Assembly: GCA_002729495.1 (NCBI GenBank)
Contig: PBYE01000002.1
Span: forward strand, 1 to 40,684
DNA length: 40,684 nucleotides
Source of the DNA: Chromatiales bacterium
GTDB lineage: Bacteria > Pseudomonadota > Gammaproteobacteria > Steroidobacterales > GCA-2729495
Direction: 5' to 3'
Shown: positions 1-9,522 of the stretch, one piece after another
Layout: each line of letters starts with the position of its first letter
Position numbering within the stretch: the stretch's first letter is position 1
The notes under the pieces: generated by a model
Databases searched by the model: none
Told to the model about the DNA's origin: nothing
The model's input: the letters and a program-made list of their open reading frames with translations, nothing else
Translations under genes and position numbers: made by a program

Positions 1-1002
1 TGGCAATGCGATTACGACGTGGTGTATCTCGGCTCATCACGCGCGGAAACAGGCCTGAGCCCGGACTACGGCGGTTTCAATAAAGCACCGGTATACAACG
101 CCGGCCTGAAAGGGTCGAGCATGTATGAAATTTATTACCTGGTTAAGTACCTGCTGCGTCACCAGCAACCGCAGTCGGTGGTTTTGGGGCTGGATTTTTT
201 CCTGTTCAACGAGAATCAGCGAACCCAGGATGATTTCGCGTTGTCACCCCTTGCAGAAGACTGGGCCGCGGTTGCTACTTTTACCAACCTCGTTTCTACC
301 CAGACACTATATGAGTCGTGGTACACCCTGAAGGAAAATATTAGCGGCAGGGCGACCGCCTGTTCCTATAACGGTCAGCAGGTCAGCAAGCGTAACGGGA
401 CTCTGCCACGCGAAGCATTCGACAAGATACTGACCCGGTATGTTTCAAATCCGGCGCTCTACGGAGATTATGAACTAAGCAAAGAGTACCTGGAGCTGTT
501 GCGGTCTGCTCTGGAGGCACTGATAGCTGCAGACGTGAAGGTATATGCATTTATCTCGCCCGCCCATGCTCTGCACAGCGAAGCAATCCTTGAACTCGGG
601 TTGCAGGAAACATTCGAGGACTGGAAGCGGAGGGTGGTTGAAGTCGTCACGAATGCTAACGATAACAAAGGCGGTGAGCAGCATATTATTCTATGGGACT
701 TTTCCGGCTACAACAGCATTACGACCGAAGCGGTACCGGATGAAAGTACCGGCAACTATATGCGGTGGTTCCGCGATTCATCGCACTACCGTCCGGTAGT
801 TGGAAATATGGTGATGCAAAGAATAACGGGCAAAGCGTCCGCTCAAACTGAATTGCCGCCTGACTTCGGCAGGATGCTAAGCAGCGATACACTCGAAGCG
901 TTGTTATCGGATCAGCGCGCTGCGGGAATGGTGTACCGGCAGGCCAACGTCGATGAACTGGAGCACCTGCGTACGCTTATACGGGACGCGCGAGCAAACT
1001 GA
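1..1002 (+). CDS. SGNH/GDSL-hydrolase-like protein, 5' truncated by window edge
   Basis: The reading frame is open from the first base, so the true start lies upstream; 333 residues are visible. Three blocks resemble the SGNH hydrolase layout: Gly-Ser-Ser-Arg at visible residues 11-14 (nucleophile Ser candidate), Asn-Ala-Gly at 33-35, and Asp-Ser-Ser-His-Tyr at 259-263 (Asp/His pair). Members of this broad group include extracytoplasmic O-acetyltransferase or esterase domains of polysaccharide modification systems (AlgX-like, DUF1574-like). No signal peptide or membrane segment can be judged because the N-terminus is missing. It ends 6 bp from the convergent uvrA stop, with no room for a terminator. 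The fold assignment is moderate; substrate and pathway are unknown, and the upstream neighbours that would help are outside the window. Confidence 0.55.
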   Translation, partial: WQCDYDVVYLGSSRAETGLSPDYGGFNKAPVYNAGLKGSSMYEIYYLVKYLLRHQQPQSVVLGLDFFLFNENQRTQDDFALSPLAEDWAAVATFTNLVSTQTLYESWYTLKENISGRATACSYNGQQVSKRNGTLPREAFDKILTRYVSNPALYGDYELSKEYLELLRSALEALIAADVKVYAFISPAHALHSEAILELGLQETFEDWKRRVVEVVTNANDNKGGEQHIILWDFSGYNSITTEAVPDESTGNYMRWFRDSSHYRPVVGNMVMQRITGKASAQTELPPDFGRMLSSDTLEALLSDQRAAGMVYRQANVDELEHLRTLIRDARAN

Positions 1003-1008
1003 CGTAAA

Positions 1009-3855
1009 TCAGGCGGTCGCTTTGGCTTTCTTGCCTGGCCCGAGAAGCCTTGCAAGATATTGACCTGTATAGGAATTTTGTATACCAGCGACATCTTCCG
1101 GCGTGCCGGTTGCGACGATAGTCCCGCCGCCGTCGCCGCCTTCCGGGCCGAGGTCGACGATCCAGTCAGCCGTCTTGATGACATCGAGGTTGTGCTCGAT
1201 CACGACTACGGTGTTGCCCTGGTTGCGCAGGGTCTGCAGAACGTTTAAAAGCTGCGCGATGTCGTGGAAGTGCAGACCCGTGGTGGGTTCATCCAGTATA
1301 TAAAGCGTACTACCGGTGGCACGTTTGGAAAGTTCTTTTGCAAGCTTAACGCGCTGGGCTTCGCCGCCGGATAAAGTTGTGGCGCTCTGGCCCAGTTTTA
1401 TGTAGCTCAGTCCGACGTCCATCAGCGTCTGCAATTTCCGCGCGACGACCGGGACATTGGCAAACATAGCGAGTGCATCCTCGACAGTCATGTCCAGCAC
1501 TTCGGCGATACTCCTGCCCTTGTACTTGATCTCCAGTGTTTCACGGTTGTAGCGCTTGCCATTGCAGAGATCACATGCCACGTAGACATCGGGCAGAAAG
1601 TGCATTTCAACACGGATAACGCCATCGCCCTGGCAGGCTTCGCACCGGCCGCCCTTGACGTTAAAACTGAACCGGCCCGCTTTGTAGCCGCGCGAGCGAG
1701 CTTCCTGCGTGCCGGCATAGAGTTCCCGGATTGGGGTAAACAACCCGGCATAGGTCGCCGGGTTGGACCGTGGGGTGCGGCCGATCGGACTCTGGCTGAT
1801 ATCGATAATCCGGTCTAAATGTTCCAGCCCATCGACCGCATCACACGGGGCAGCGTTATGACTGCTGTTATTGATGAGTTCGGCCGCTTTTTTGTACAGC
1901 GTGTCGTTGATCAGCGTGGACTTGCCCGAACCGGAGACTCCGGTAATGCAGGTCATTACGCCGACAGGAATTTCGGCATTGATCTTTTTGAGATTATTAC
2001 CGCTCGCACCGCGTATGTGGATGTATTTGTCGGCATTGACCGGCACTCGCGCGAGTGGAATTTCTATCCGCCGTTTACCCGCCAGGTACTGGCCGGTAAT
2101 CGAAGTCGATTCACGCATAATTGCATCGGCTTTCCCCTCGGCAATCAGCAGACCCCCGTGCACCCCGGCACCGGGACCCAGGTCGATAATATGATCGGCC
2201 GTGCGAATCGCTTCCTCGTCGTGTTCGACAACCATCACCGTATTACCCAGGTCGCGCAGCCGGATAAGGGTATTCAGAAGTCGTGCGTTGTCGCGCTGAT
2301 GCAGGCCTATAGAAGGTTCATCGAGTATGTACATCACACCAACCAGGCCTGAGCCAATCTGGCTCGCCAGTCGTATGCGCTGCGCTTCGCCGCCCGACAG
2401 CGTTTCGGCGCTCCGGTCCAGCGTCAGGTATTCCAGGCCGACATCGGCAAGGAAGCGCAGGCGCTCGATAATTTCCTTGGCGATCTTGGCGGCAATTTCA
2501 CCCCGGGCCCCGCCCAGGTCCAGTTCCTCGAAAAATGCCAGCGCGTTGGCTACCGACTCGCAGGTTACCTGCGGTATGGCTCGTTTGTTGATGAACACGT
2601 TACGGGCCGCGGTATTCAGGCGTGTACCATCGCATTCGGGGCAGGGCTGCACGCTTAGGTACTTCGCCAGTTCCTCCCGGACCGTACCCGAATCGGTCTC
2701 GCGGTAACGCCTGTTCAGGTTAGGAATGACGCCTTCAAAGGGATGGGTACGTTTGAAACTGGCACCGCGCGCAGTTCGATAAACAAACTTAACTTCCTCG
2801 TCACAGCCGAACAACAGAATCTGTTGTGTCTCTTCGCCCAGCGATTCCCACGGCGCTTCGATGTCGAAGCCAAAATGTTTTGCGAGGCTCTTGATAACCT
2901 GCGAGTAATAAGAGTTGCGCCGATCCCAGCCGCGAATCGCACCACCCGCAAGACTTAAGCTCGGGTTGCGGACAACGCGGCCCGGATCGAAGAATTGCCG
3001 CACGCCAAGCCCGTCGCATTCGGGACAGGCGCCGACCGGGTTGTTGAAGGAAAACAACCGGGGCTCGAGTTCCGCCAGTGCGTAACCGCATTCGGGACAT
3101 GCAAACTTGTCCGAGAACACGAGTTCCGCGTGATCCGGTTTATCCATCCATGCGATACGCGCGACACCGTCTGCAAGCTTCAGGGCCGTCTCGAAAGACT
3201 CGCTAAGACGCAGGCGCAGGTCTTCCCGAACCTTGAAGCGATCGACCACGACGTCAATACTGTGTTTGCGGCGCAAGTCCAGCTTGGGTGGGTCGTCCAG
3301 TTCAAATACTTCACCGTTAATCCGCGCACGAACAAACCCCTGGGCCCGCAGGTCTGCAAGCAGCTGCACATGTTCGCCCTTGCGTTCCTGTACGACGGGA
3401 GCAAGCAATAACAGTTTTGTGCCTGGCTTGAGTTCCAGTACCTGGTCAACCATCTGGCTGACGGTCTGTGCCTGCAGATCGTTGCCATGGTCGGGGCAAC
3501 GTGGCCTGCCTGCACGGGCATAGAGCAATCGTAAATAATCATAAATTTCGGTGACCGTGCCCACGGTCGAGCGTGGGTTATGCGAAGTCGATTTCTGTTC
3601 GATAGAAATTGCGGGAGATAAACCCTCGATGTGGTCCACATCGGGTTTCTCCATCATCGACAGGAACTGCCGTGCGTAGGCGGATAACGATTCGACATAG
3701 CGCCGCTGGCCTTCCGCATAGATCGTGTCAAAAGCCAGCGACGATTTACCGGAGCCTGACAAACCGGTGATAACGATAAACTGATCCCGGGGGAGGTCTA
3801 CGTTGATGTTCCGCAGGTTGTGGGTCCGGGCTCCCCGGATACTGATATGCTGCAT
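1009..3855 (-). CDS. uvrA: Excinuclease ABC subunit A
   Basis: UvrA is the damage-recognition ATPase of nucleotide excision repair; as a dimer it loads UvrB on lesions in the cytoplasm. The 948-residue protein has the full tandem ABC layout: Walker A GLSGSGKS at residues 31-38, a first zinc module with paired CPEC motifs, signature [12 protein letters not shown] and Walker [11 protein letters not shown], then second Walker A GVSGSGKS near 639-646, a second zinc module (CEAC...CDLC), [12 protein letters not shown] and [10 protein letters not shown]. Length matches the family (about 940). The chosen start gives the canonical N-terminus [14 protein letters not shown]; an in-frame upstream extension to 3918 would add 21 residues not typical of UvrA. 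It is divergent from ssb, a classic pair. Nothing is missing or broken. Confidence 0.98.
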   Translation of the reverse strand: MQHISIRGARTHNLRNINVDLPRDQFIVITGLSGSGKSSLAFDTIYAEGQRRYVESLSAYARQFLSMMEKPDVDHIEGLSPAISIEQKSTSHNPRSTVGTVTEIYDYLRLLYARAGRPRCPDHGNDLQAQTVSQMVDQVLELKPGTKLLLLAPVVQERKGEHVQLLADLRAQGFVRARINGEVFELDDPPKLDLRRKHSIDVVVDRFKVREDLRLRLSESFETALKLADGVARIAWMDKPDHAELVFSDKFACPECGYALAELEPRLFSFNNPVGACPECDGLGVRQFFDPGRVVRNPSLSLAGGAIRGWDRRNSYYSQVIKSLAKHFGFDIEAPWESLGEETQQILLFGCDEEVKFVYRTARGASFKRTHPFEGVIPNLNRRYRETDSGTVREELAKYLSVQPCPECDGTRLNTAARNVFINKRAIPQVTCESVANALAFFEELDLGGARGEIAAKIAKEIIERLRFLADVGLEYLTLDRSAETLSGGEAQRIRLASQIGSGLVGVMYILDEPSIGLHQRDNARLLNTLIRLRDLGNTVMVVEHDEEAIRTADHIIDLGPGAGVHGGLLIAEGKADAIMRESTSITGQYLAGKRRIEIPLARVPVNADKYIHIRGASGNNLKKINAEIPVGVMTCITGVSGSGKSTLINDTLYKKAAELINNSSHNAAPCDAVDGLEHLDRIIDISQSPIGRTPRSNPATYAGLFTPIRELYAGTQEARSRGYKAGRFSFNVKGGRCEACQGDGVIRVEMHFLPDVYVACDLCNGKRYNRETLEIKYKGRSIAEVLDMTVEDALAMFANVPVVARKLQTLMDVGLSYIKLGQSATTLSGGEAQRVKLAKELSKRATGSTLYILDEPTTGLHFHDIAQLLNVLQTLRNQGNTVVVIEHNLDVIKTADWIVDLGPEGGDGGGTIVATGTPEDVAGIQNSYTGQYLARLLGPGKKAKATA

Positions 3856-4085
3856 GACAAAGCTTAAGGGTCGGTAAGTTAATCGAACCCGTGAATATAG
3901 CCTGTTTCGCTCCGTCACGCGCTCGCCACGTACCCCGGCCCTGATTATCTGGCCTGTTTGCCTGCTATTGCGCGTGTGTTTTTTGTGTCTAGCGCATACA
4001 ATGAGTAAACGCTGCCACGTACGGCGGGAAAGTAAAAAAATACTTATAAAACAATTAGTTAAGATAAATATGATAGGGGAACAGC
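3856..4085. promoter_or_regulatory. uvrA-ssb divergent intergenic region
   Basis: This 230-bp spacer must hold the promoters of both genes. On the + strand a TACAAT hexamer at 3997-4002 is a plausible -10 for ssb, but no convincing -35 sits 16-18 bp upstream. The last 60 bp before ssb are very A+T-rich. A good Shine-Dalgarno AGGGGA lies at 4075-4080, five bases before the ssb ATG. I looked for a LexA operator of the gammaproteobacterial form CTGT-N8-ACAG and found none, although this spacer carries one in E. coli. Confidence 0.45.
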
Positions 4086-4529
4086 ATGGCGCGCGGAGTC
4101 AATAAAGTCATACTCATCGGTAATCTGGGCAAGGATCCGGACACCAAGTACATGCCTAGCGGCGATTGTGTCTGTAACTTCAGCCTCGCGACAACCGAAT
4201 CGTGGAACGACAAAACCAGCGGCGATAAGGTCGAGAAAACCGAGTGGCATAACATCGTTATGTTCAGACGCCTGGCGGAAGTTGCGGGTGAGTATCTGCG
4301 GAAAGGTTCGCAGGTCTACATAGAAGGCAAGCTGCAGACCCGCAAATGGCAGGACCGCGACGGCAACGATCGCTATACCACCGAGATCCGTGCAGACCAG
4401 ATGCAGATGCTGGGTGGCCGTGGCGGCAGCACCGGGGCGAGTGCCCCCGCTTCTGCTGCACCGCAATTGCCCCCGGCGCAGTCCCGGTCGAAAGCGTCAG
4501 GCGATTTCGAGGACGATATCCCATTTTAG
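4086..4529 (+). CDS. ssb: Single-stranded DNA-binding protein
   Basis: SSB coats single-stranded DNA during replication, repair and recombination and recruits partner proteins through its C-terminal tip. The 147-residue product has the OB fold over about residues 1-110, beginning [18 protein letters not shown], followed by a short Gly/Ser/Ala/Pro/Gln linker and the diagnostic acidic-hydrophobic tip DDIPF at the extreme C-terminus. The linker is shorter than in E. coli (178 residues in total), which is common outside the enterics. The ATG is preceded by AGGGGA with 5-nt spacing. It is transcribed away from uvrA. Confidence 0.97.
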   Translation: MARGVNKVILIGNLGKDPDTKYMPSGDCVCNFSLATTESWNDKTSGDKVEKTEWHNIVMFRRLAEVAGEYLRKGSQVYIEGKLQTRKWQDRDGNDRYTTEIRADQMQMLGGRGGSTGASAPASAAPQLPPAQSRSKASGDFEDDIPF

Positions 4530-4730
4530 CCTGATTAAAACAACCATGGACTCGGGCCGGTCGATTAAGACGGCCTTCACCGGGCAGAAATAAACGGCCA
4601 GCATCACGATATAACCATTAAGTATCAGTAGCTTTTAGCGCTTGTGCTAGTTTACGCGCCCCTGCTGCGAAGGTTCCGGCCTGGTCCTCCGGCAGACTAA
4701 TAATAAGGTGGCGGTTGCCATCGGGAATTG

Positions 4731-4758
4731 GCGGCGCATCGCGAACGGGATGCGCCGC
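4731..4758 (+). promoter_or_regulatory. Perfect 10-bp stem-loop in the sat/cysC leader
   Basis: GCGGCGCATC at 4731-4740 is the exact reverse complement of 4749-4758, leaving an 8-nt loop. It lies in the 284-bp gap between ssb and sat/cysC, 55 bp before the sat start codon. What follows on the + strand (CTCTACATTTTAT) is only weakly T-rich, so it is an imperfect intrinsic terminator. It could end ssb transcripts or act in the leader of the sulfate gene. The rest of the 4530-4813 gap shows no convincing gene. Confidence 0.5.
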
Positions 4759-4813
4759 TCTACATTTTATCGGGCCCGTTTTAACAATATATATCTTCAG
4801 GAAACACACGCTC

Positions 4814-6526
4814 ATGGGTGCATTTAAAGAGCCACACGGTGGCGAACTGAAACAGCTGTATCTCGACGGTACGGCAATTGAACAGGCCAGACAGGAAGCC
4901 CTGGACTACAAGTCCTGGGACCTGACAGACCGGCAGTTGTGCGATATCGAACTGATACTCAACGGTGCATTCTCACCCCTGGAAGGTTTTCTGACCAGGG
5001 AAGAGTATGACGGCGTACTCAACAATATGCGTCTGCCGAGTGGCGTGCTCTGGCCGATACCCATCACCCTGGACGTAAGTGAAGAGTTCGCGGCCGAGCT
5101 AAGCCAGGGGGAAAAGATCGCGTTGCGTGACCCGGAAGGCGTGTTAACTGCCATTCTGGAGATCAATGATATCTGGACCCCGGACAAGGCCAGGGAAGCT
5201 CGTGAAGTATTTGGTTCCGAGGATGAAGCACATCCGGCGATACATTACCTGAACAGCATTGCCGGCCCGGTTTATGTCGGCGGCAAACTGCAGGGTGTCG
5301 AGCATCCTGTGCACTATGATTTCAAACTGCTGCGGGACGATCCGGCCGAGCTTCGGGCCCGGTTCGAGAAACTCGGCTGGCGTCGTGTTGTCGCCTTCCA
5401 GACCCGTAACCCGCTGCACCGCGCTCACCAGGAACTGACCTTCAGGGCTGCGAAAGAAGTCGAGGCCAACCTGCTGATCCAGCCGGTGGTTGGATTGACC
5501 AAGCCTGGCGACGTCGACCATTACACACGTGTTCGTTGTTATGAGCACGTGCTGGAACAGTATCCGGAACAGACCACCACGCTTAGTCTTTTAAACCTTG
5601 CGATGCGCATGGCAGGCCCGCGCGAAGCGCTCTGGCACGGCATCATCCGCAAGAACTACGGCTGTACGCACCTGATTATCGGGCGTGATCATGCCGGTCC
5701 CGGCAACGACTCGAGCGGTGAACCGTTTTACGGTCCTTACGATGCGCAGGAATTATTCCAACAGCATGAAGAAGAGCTCAGCATTTCCATGGTGCCCTTC
5801 AAGATGATGGTCTATGTCGAAGACAAGGCGCAGTACATCCCCATTGACGAGACCAGCGACGGAGATAAGGTTCTGAATATCTCCGGTACGGAGTTCCGTC
5901 GCCGGCTCGGTGAAGGCCGGGAGATTCCGGACTGGTTTTCTTATCCGAAGGTTGTGGAAGAGCTGCGCAGGTCGTATCCGCCGCGTCATAAGCAGGGCTT
6001 AACCGTGTTCTTTACAGGTTTGTCCGGTTCCGGTAAATCGACAATTGCAAACGCACTAATGGTCAAGCTGCTGGAAAACGGTGACCACAATGTCACGCTG
6101 CTGGACGGTGATCACGTGCGCAGGCACCTGTCGAGCGAGCTCGGTTTCTCGAAAGAACATCGCGACCTGAACATCACCCGTATCGGTTATGTTGCGAGTG
6201 AAATCACCAAGAACGGCGGTATTGCCATTTGTGCACCGATTGCGCCGTACATATCGACGCGCCGGACCGTGCGCAACATGATCGAGGCCCATGGCGGCTT
6301 CATCGAGGTGCATGTTGCGACCTTGCTGGAAACCTGCGAAGAACGTGATCGTAAGGGCCTGTATGCCAAGGCACGGGCAGGAATCATCAAGGAGTTTACG
6401 GGCATCAGTGATCCTTACGAAGAGCCCGAGAATGCTGAGGTCGTGATCCGCACAGAAGAACTGACACCGGATCTGGCGGCTCAGCGCATCCTTATCAAGC
6501 TGGAAAGTATGGGCTTCATACGCTAG
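4814..6526 (+). CDS. sat/cysC: Bifunctional sulfate adenylyltransferase / adenylylsulfate kinase
   Basis: This fused enzyme activates sulfate: ATP sulfurylase makes APS from ATP and sulfate, then APS kinase phosphorylates it to PAPS. The N-terminal half is a homo-oligomeric type ATP sulfurylase, with a PUA-like region to about residue 160 and a catalytic domain carrying QTRNPLHRAH from residue 196 and GRDHAGPG further on. The C-terminal half, from about residue 395, is APS kinase with P-loop GLSGSGKS at 402-409 and an LDGDHVR motif. It is 570 residues with the ATG at 4814 (MGAFKEPHGGELK), preceded by CAGGAA. An in-frame upstream extension to 4715 runs through the leader hairpin and is not family-like. 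Both active sites look intact. No cysDN, cysH or cysJI lies nearby. Confidence 0.95.
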   Translation: MGAFKEPHGGELKQLYLDGTAIEQARQEALDYKSWDLTDRQLCDIELILNGAFSPLEGFLTREEYDGVLNNMRLPSGVLWPIPITLDVSEEFAAELSQGEKIALRDPEGVLTAILEINDIWTPDKAREAREVFGSEDEAHPAIHYLNSIAGPVYVGGKLQGVEHPVHYDFKLLRDDPAELRARFEKLGWRRVVAFQTRNPLHRAHQELTFRAAKEVEANLLIQPVVGLTKPGDVDHYTRVRCYEHVLEQYPEQTTTLSLLNLAMRMAGPREALWHGIIRKNYGCTHLIIGRDHAGPGNDSSGEPFYGPYDAQELFQQHEEELSISMVPFKMMVYVEDKAQYIPIDETSDGDKVLNISGTEFRRRLGEGREIPDWFSYPKVVEELRRSYPPRHKQGLTVFFTGLSGSGKSTIANALMVKLLENGDHNVTLLDGDHVRRHLSSELGFSKEHRDLNITRIGYVASEITKNGGIAICAPIAPYISTRRTVRNMIEAHGGFIEVHVATLLETCEERDRKGLYAKARAGIIKEFTGISDPYEEPENAEVVIRTEELTPDLAAQRILIKLESMGFIR

Positions 6527-6580
6527 GCTGGAATTCGTCTAAACAGTCAAGCGAGGCACGGGGAACACAGGTTCCCGGGT

Positions 6581-7927
6581 ATGCCAGGCAAGCTCTATAT
6601 AAAGACCTTCGGGTGCCAGATGAACGAGTACGATTCCGCCAGGATGGTGGACGTACTGCATGCGAGTGATGGTCTATCGCTTACTGAAGATCCTGCTGAG
6701 GCGGATGTCCTCCTGCTGAATACCTGCTCGGTGCGCGAGAAGGCGCAGGAAAAGGTGTTCTCGCAGCTCGGGCGCTGGAAACAGTGGAAAGCCGAGCGTC
6801 CCGACCTCGTGATCGGGGTCGGGGGTTGCGTAGCAAGCCAGGAAGGCGCCGCGATTCTCCGGCGAGCACCCTATGTTGATCTTATTTTCGGGCCGCAGAC
6901 ACTGCATCGTTTGCCAGCCATGCTGGAAGAGTGCCGCGGAGTCAGCGATAGCCATGCAGTTGTTGATGTAAGTTTTCCTGCGATAGAGAAGTTCGATAAC
7001 CTGCCACCACCGCGCAAGGAAGGCCCATCCGCCTTTGTTTCGGTAATGGAAGGGTGCAGTAAATACTGCAGCTATTGTGTGGTTCCCTATACTCGCGGTA
7101 AAGAAATAAGCCGGCCACTCGATGGTGTGGTTGCCGAGATTTTACAGCTTGCGCAGCAGGGTGTTCGGGAAGTAAACCTGCTCGGGCAGAACGTGAATGG
7201 TTACCGTGGCAAGACCCGTGATGGTATGTTGGCCGATCTGGCAACACTCATCCACCATGTGGCAAAGATCGATGCAATAGAGCGTATTCGTTATACAACC
7301 TCTCACCCGCTTAAATTTAATGACCGGCTAATTAAGGCTTTCGCAGATATTCCCAAACTGGCCAGCTATCTTCACCTCCCGGTACAAAGTGGTTCAGATC
7401 GCATACTGGCGCTGATGAACCGCCGCTATACGACACAGGAATACAAGCAGAAGATTCAGAAGCTGCGACAAGTACGTCCGGATATCTGCCTGTCTACCGA
7501 TATTATTGTCGGTTTCCCGGGCGAGACCGAGCGAGATTTCGAGGCCACGCTGGAGCTTGTGGAAATGATTGGATTCGATCAGTCCTTCAGCTTTGTATAT
7601 AGCGCCAGGCCGGGGACGCCGGCTGCTTCATTTCCGGACGATGTGAAGAAAGAAGAAAAACTGGCACGCCTCGCGCGGCTGCAGGCACTGATCAACGAAC
7701 AGGCACAGGCTATCAGTGCATCGATGGTTGGTACCGTGCAGCGGGTACTTGTGGAGCGGCCGTCGGTTAAAAATGACCGTGAAATGGCAGGCAAGACCGA
7801 AAACAACCGCTGGGTCAATTTCCAGGCTGATGACTATGTCATCGGCCAGTTTGTCGATGTGATCATTACCGAGGCGCTGCCCAATTCTCTGCGCGGGCGA
7901 TTGAATGTTGCCACCGAGGTGGCCTGA
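6581..7927 (+). CDS. miaB: tRNA-2-methylthio-N6-dimethylallyladenosine synthase
   Basis: MiaB is a radical-SAM methylthiotransferase that adds the 2-methylthio group to i6A37 in tRNAs reading UNN codons. The N-terminal UPF0004 domain supplies the auxiliary 4Fe-4S cluster ligands Cys12, Cys49 and Cys83 (contexts FGCQMN, NTCSVRE, GGCVAS). The radical-SAM CxxxCxxC is Cys159, Cys163 and Cys166. The last 70 or so residues form a TRAM RNA-binding domain. The length of 448 is slightly shorter than E. coli (474). It begins a run conserved in Gammaproteobacteria, miaB-ybeZ-ybeY-corC-lnt. The Shine-Dalgarno is weak, but [15 protein letters not shown] fits the family start. Confidence 0.97.
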   Translation: MPGKLYIKTFGCQMNEYDSARMVDVLHASDGLSLTEDPAEADVLLLNTCSVREKAQEKVFSQLGRWKQWKAERPDLVIGVGGCVASQEGAAILRRAPYVDLIFGPQTLHRLPAMLEECRGVSDSHAVVDVSFPAIEKFDNLPPPRKEGPSAFVSVMEGCSKYCSYCVVPYTRGKEISRPLDGVVAEILQLAQQGVREVNLLGQNVNGYRGKTRDGMLADLATLIHHVAKIDAIERIRYTTSHPLKFNDRLIKAFADIPKLASYLHLPVQSGSDRILALMNRRYTTQEYKQKIQKLRQVRPDICLSTDIIVGFPGETERDFEATLELVEMIGFDQSFSFVYSARPGTPAASFPDDVKKEEKLARLARLQALINEQAQAISASMVGTVQRVLVERPSVKNDREMAGKTENNRWVNFQADDYVIGQFVDVIITEALPNSLRGRLNVATEVA

Positions 7928-7957
7928 GAACGGAGTGAGGACGGACACTTTTAGGTC

Positions 7958-9007
7958 TTGAACGCTGCAATAGAAACCCGGGAATTCCTGCTGGAGCCTG
8001 CTGATAACAATGTACTGGCGAACCTTTGCGGCCAGTTCGACGAACACCTCCGGCAAATCGAGAAACGCCTTGATATAAGAATCAGTAATAGAGGTAATCA
8101 TTTCCGAATTGTCGGAACTCATACTGCATCTGCCATTGGTGCAAAAGTCCTGAAGGATCTTTACACGCTGGCAGGCGAAGAGAATCTTGACTTGCAGCGA
8201 GTACACATGTGTCTACAGGAAACCACTATGAACCAGGAAACCGACACCGATGCACCGCCGGCCGCCGGCGATAGTATGACGGGTCCGGATGAAGGCCCGG
8301 TTGGTCAGCGATCAGATAATACGGAACAGGTCATTGTCACCCGGCGTGTGCGGGTGCGGTCCCGTGGGCGCTGTCAGCAAAGCTATGTTGAACACCTTCG
8401 CAGCAAGGAACTTGTTTTTGGTATCGGGCCTGCCGGCACCGGTAAAACCTTCCTCGCGGTTGCCAGCGCGGTGGAAGCACTGGATCAGGAACATGTGCGG
8501 CGAATCGTCCTGGTACGCCCCGCTGTCGAAGCAGGCGAGCGGCTGGGTTTCCTGCCGGGGGATATGTCACAGAAGGTCGATCCCTATTTGCGACCGATGT
8601 ACGACGCACTGTATGAAATGCTTGGCTTCGACCGCGTTGCACGACTGGTCGACAAGAATATTATCGAAGTCGCGCCGCTGGCTTTTATGCGCGGCAGGTC
8701 TTTGAATGAAAGTTTCGTCATACTCGATGAAGCCCAGAACACCACGGTCGAGCAAATGAAAATGTTTCTGACCAGGATGGGTTTTGGCTCTCGTGCGGTC
8801 GTAACAGGGGATATCACCCAGATTGATTTGCCCCGCCACCAGACTTCCGGCCTGAAGCACGTGATGCAGGTATTAAGAGATGTAGATGGCGTGGCTTTCG
8901 ATTACTTTTCGCCTCGTGACGTCGTGCGCCATCCCCTTGTGCAAAGAATTGTCGAAGCATACGAGGGCTTTGAAAATGATGACGAAGGATCTGGCGAAGA
9001 ACAGTGA
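7958..9007 (+). CDS. ybeZ: PhoH-family ATPase YbeZ
   Basis: YbeZ is a cytoplasmic PhoH-like P-loop ATPase, genetically and physically linked to the rRNA maturation factor YbeY. The N-terminal 90 residues form a KH-like region; the ATPase has Walker A GPAGTGKT at 157-164, the family block RPAVEAGERLGFLPGD and Walker B region VILDEAQNTT. Length 349 is typical. The start is TTG: an in-frame TAG lies two codons upstream, and the next in-frame ATG (residue 88) would delete the conserved N-terminus. The weak Shine-Dalgarno TTAGG sits just before it. It overlaps ybeY by 4 bp, which implies translational coupling. Confidence 0.95.
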   Translation: MNAAIETREFLLEPADNNVLANLCGQFDEHLRQIEKRLDIRISNRGNHFRIVGTHTASAIGAKVLKDLYTLAGEENLDLQRVHMCLQETTMNQETDTDAPPAAGDSMTGPDEGPVGQRSDNTEQVIVTRRVRVRSRGRCQQSYVEHLRSKELVFGIGPAGTGKTFLAVASAVEALDQEHVRRIVLVRPAVEAGERLGFLPGDMSQKVDPYLRPMYDALYEMLGFDRVARLVDKNIIEVAPLAFMRGRSLNESFVILDEAQNTTVEQMKMFLTRMGFGSRAVVTGDITQIDLPRHQTSGLKHVMQVLRDVDGVAFDYFSPRDVVRHPLVQRIVEAYEGFENDDEGSGEEQ

Positions 9008-9498
9008 GCGTGGATGCAGTCAGGGTGAACTTGCAGGTTGCAACTGATGCACAGGGTTTGCCGGATGAAGTCGAGTTTGCCGCCTGGGTCAATGCAGCTG
9101 TGGCAGCGGGTGGTTCAGCGTCACGGGCCAACGGTAGTGACAGTTTGGTTACTATACGGGTAGTCGATGATAAGGAAAGCTGTGCCCTGAACGGGGACTT
9201 TCGTGACATGCCCAGGGCAACTAATGTACTGGCCTTCCCCGCAGATACCGTGTTGTCAGACCACGAGCAGGATGATGCCGAGCTTGGCGATCTGGCGATT
9301 TGCTTTGACGTTGTGGTAAGCGAGGCAGAAGAGCAGGCTAAACCCGTCGCGGCCCACATGGCGCATATGACCGTCCATGGTACGTTGCACCTGCTTGGTT
9401 ATGATCATCAGAATGACCTGGAGGCAAAGGTCATGGAAGAACTGGAAACCCGGATAATGAAGACCCTCGGTTTTCCCGAACCCTATAACGACTTGTAG
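9004..9498 (+). CDS. ybeY: Endoribonuclease / rRNA maturation factor YbeY
   Basis: YbeY is a zinc-dependent single-strand endoribonuclease needed for 16S rRNA 3' processing and ribosome quality control. The signature HGTLHLLGYDH begins at residue 125 and supplies the three zinc histidines (125, 129, 135). The product is 164 residues, slightly longer than the E. coli protein (155). The GTG start overlaps the ybeZ stop as GTGA, so the two are coupled. The sequence around residues 70-95 (MPRATNVLAFP) is also family-typical. Confidence 0.96.
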   Translation: MSVDAVRVNLQVATDAQGLPDEVEFAAWVNAAVAAGGSASRANGSDSLVTIRVVDDKESCALNGDFRDMPRATNVLAFPADTVLSDHEQDDAELGDLAICFDVVVSEAEEQAKPVAAHMAHMTVHGTLHLLGYDHQNDLEAKVMEELETRIMKTLGFPEPYNDL

Positions 9499-9522
9499 CG
9501 AGCCCGGACTGCTAACGAAGAC

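Noticed and set aside
1819-2352. A 177-codon + strand frame inside uvrA
   Set aside because: It is antisense to the conserved ATPase region of uvrA and has no recognisable motifs.
4618-4815. A 65-codon minus-strand frame between ssb and sat/cysC with a protein-like C-terminus (NRHLIISLPEDQAG...)
   Set aside because: It could be a relic of a lost gene, but it includes the leader hairpin, has no visible ribosome site and matches no family I know.
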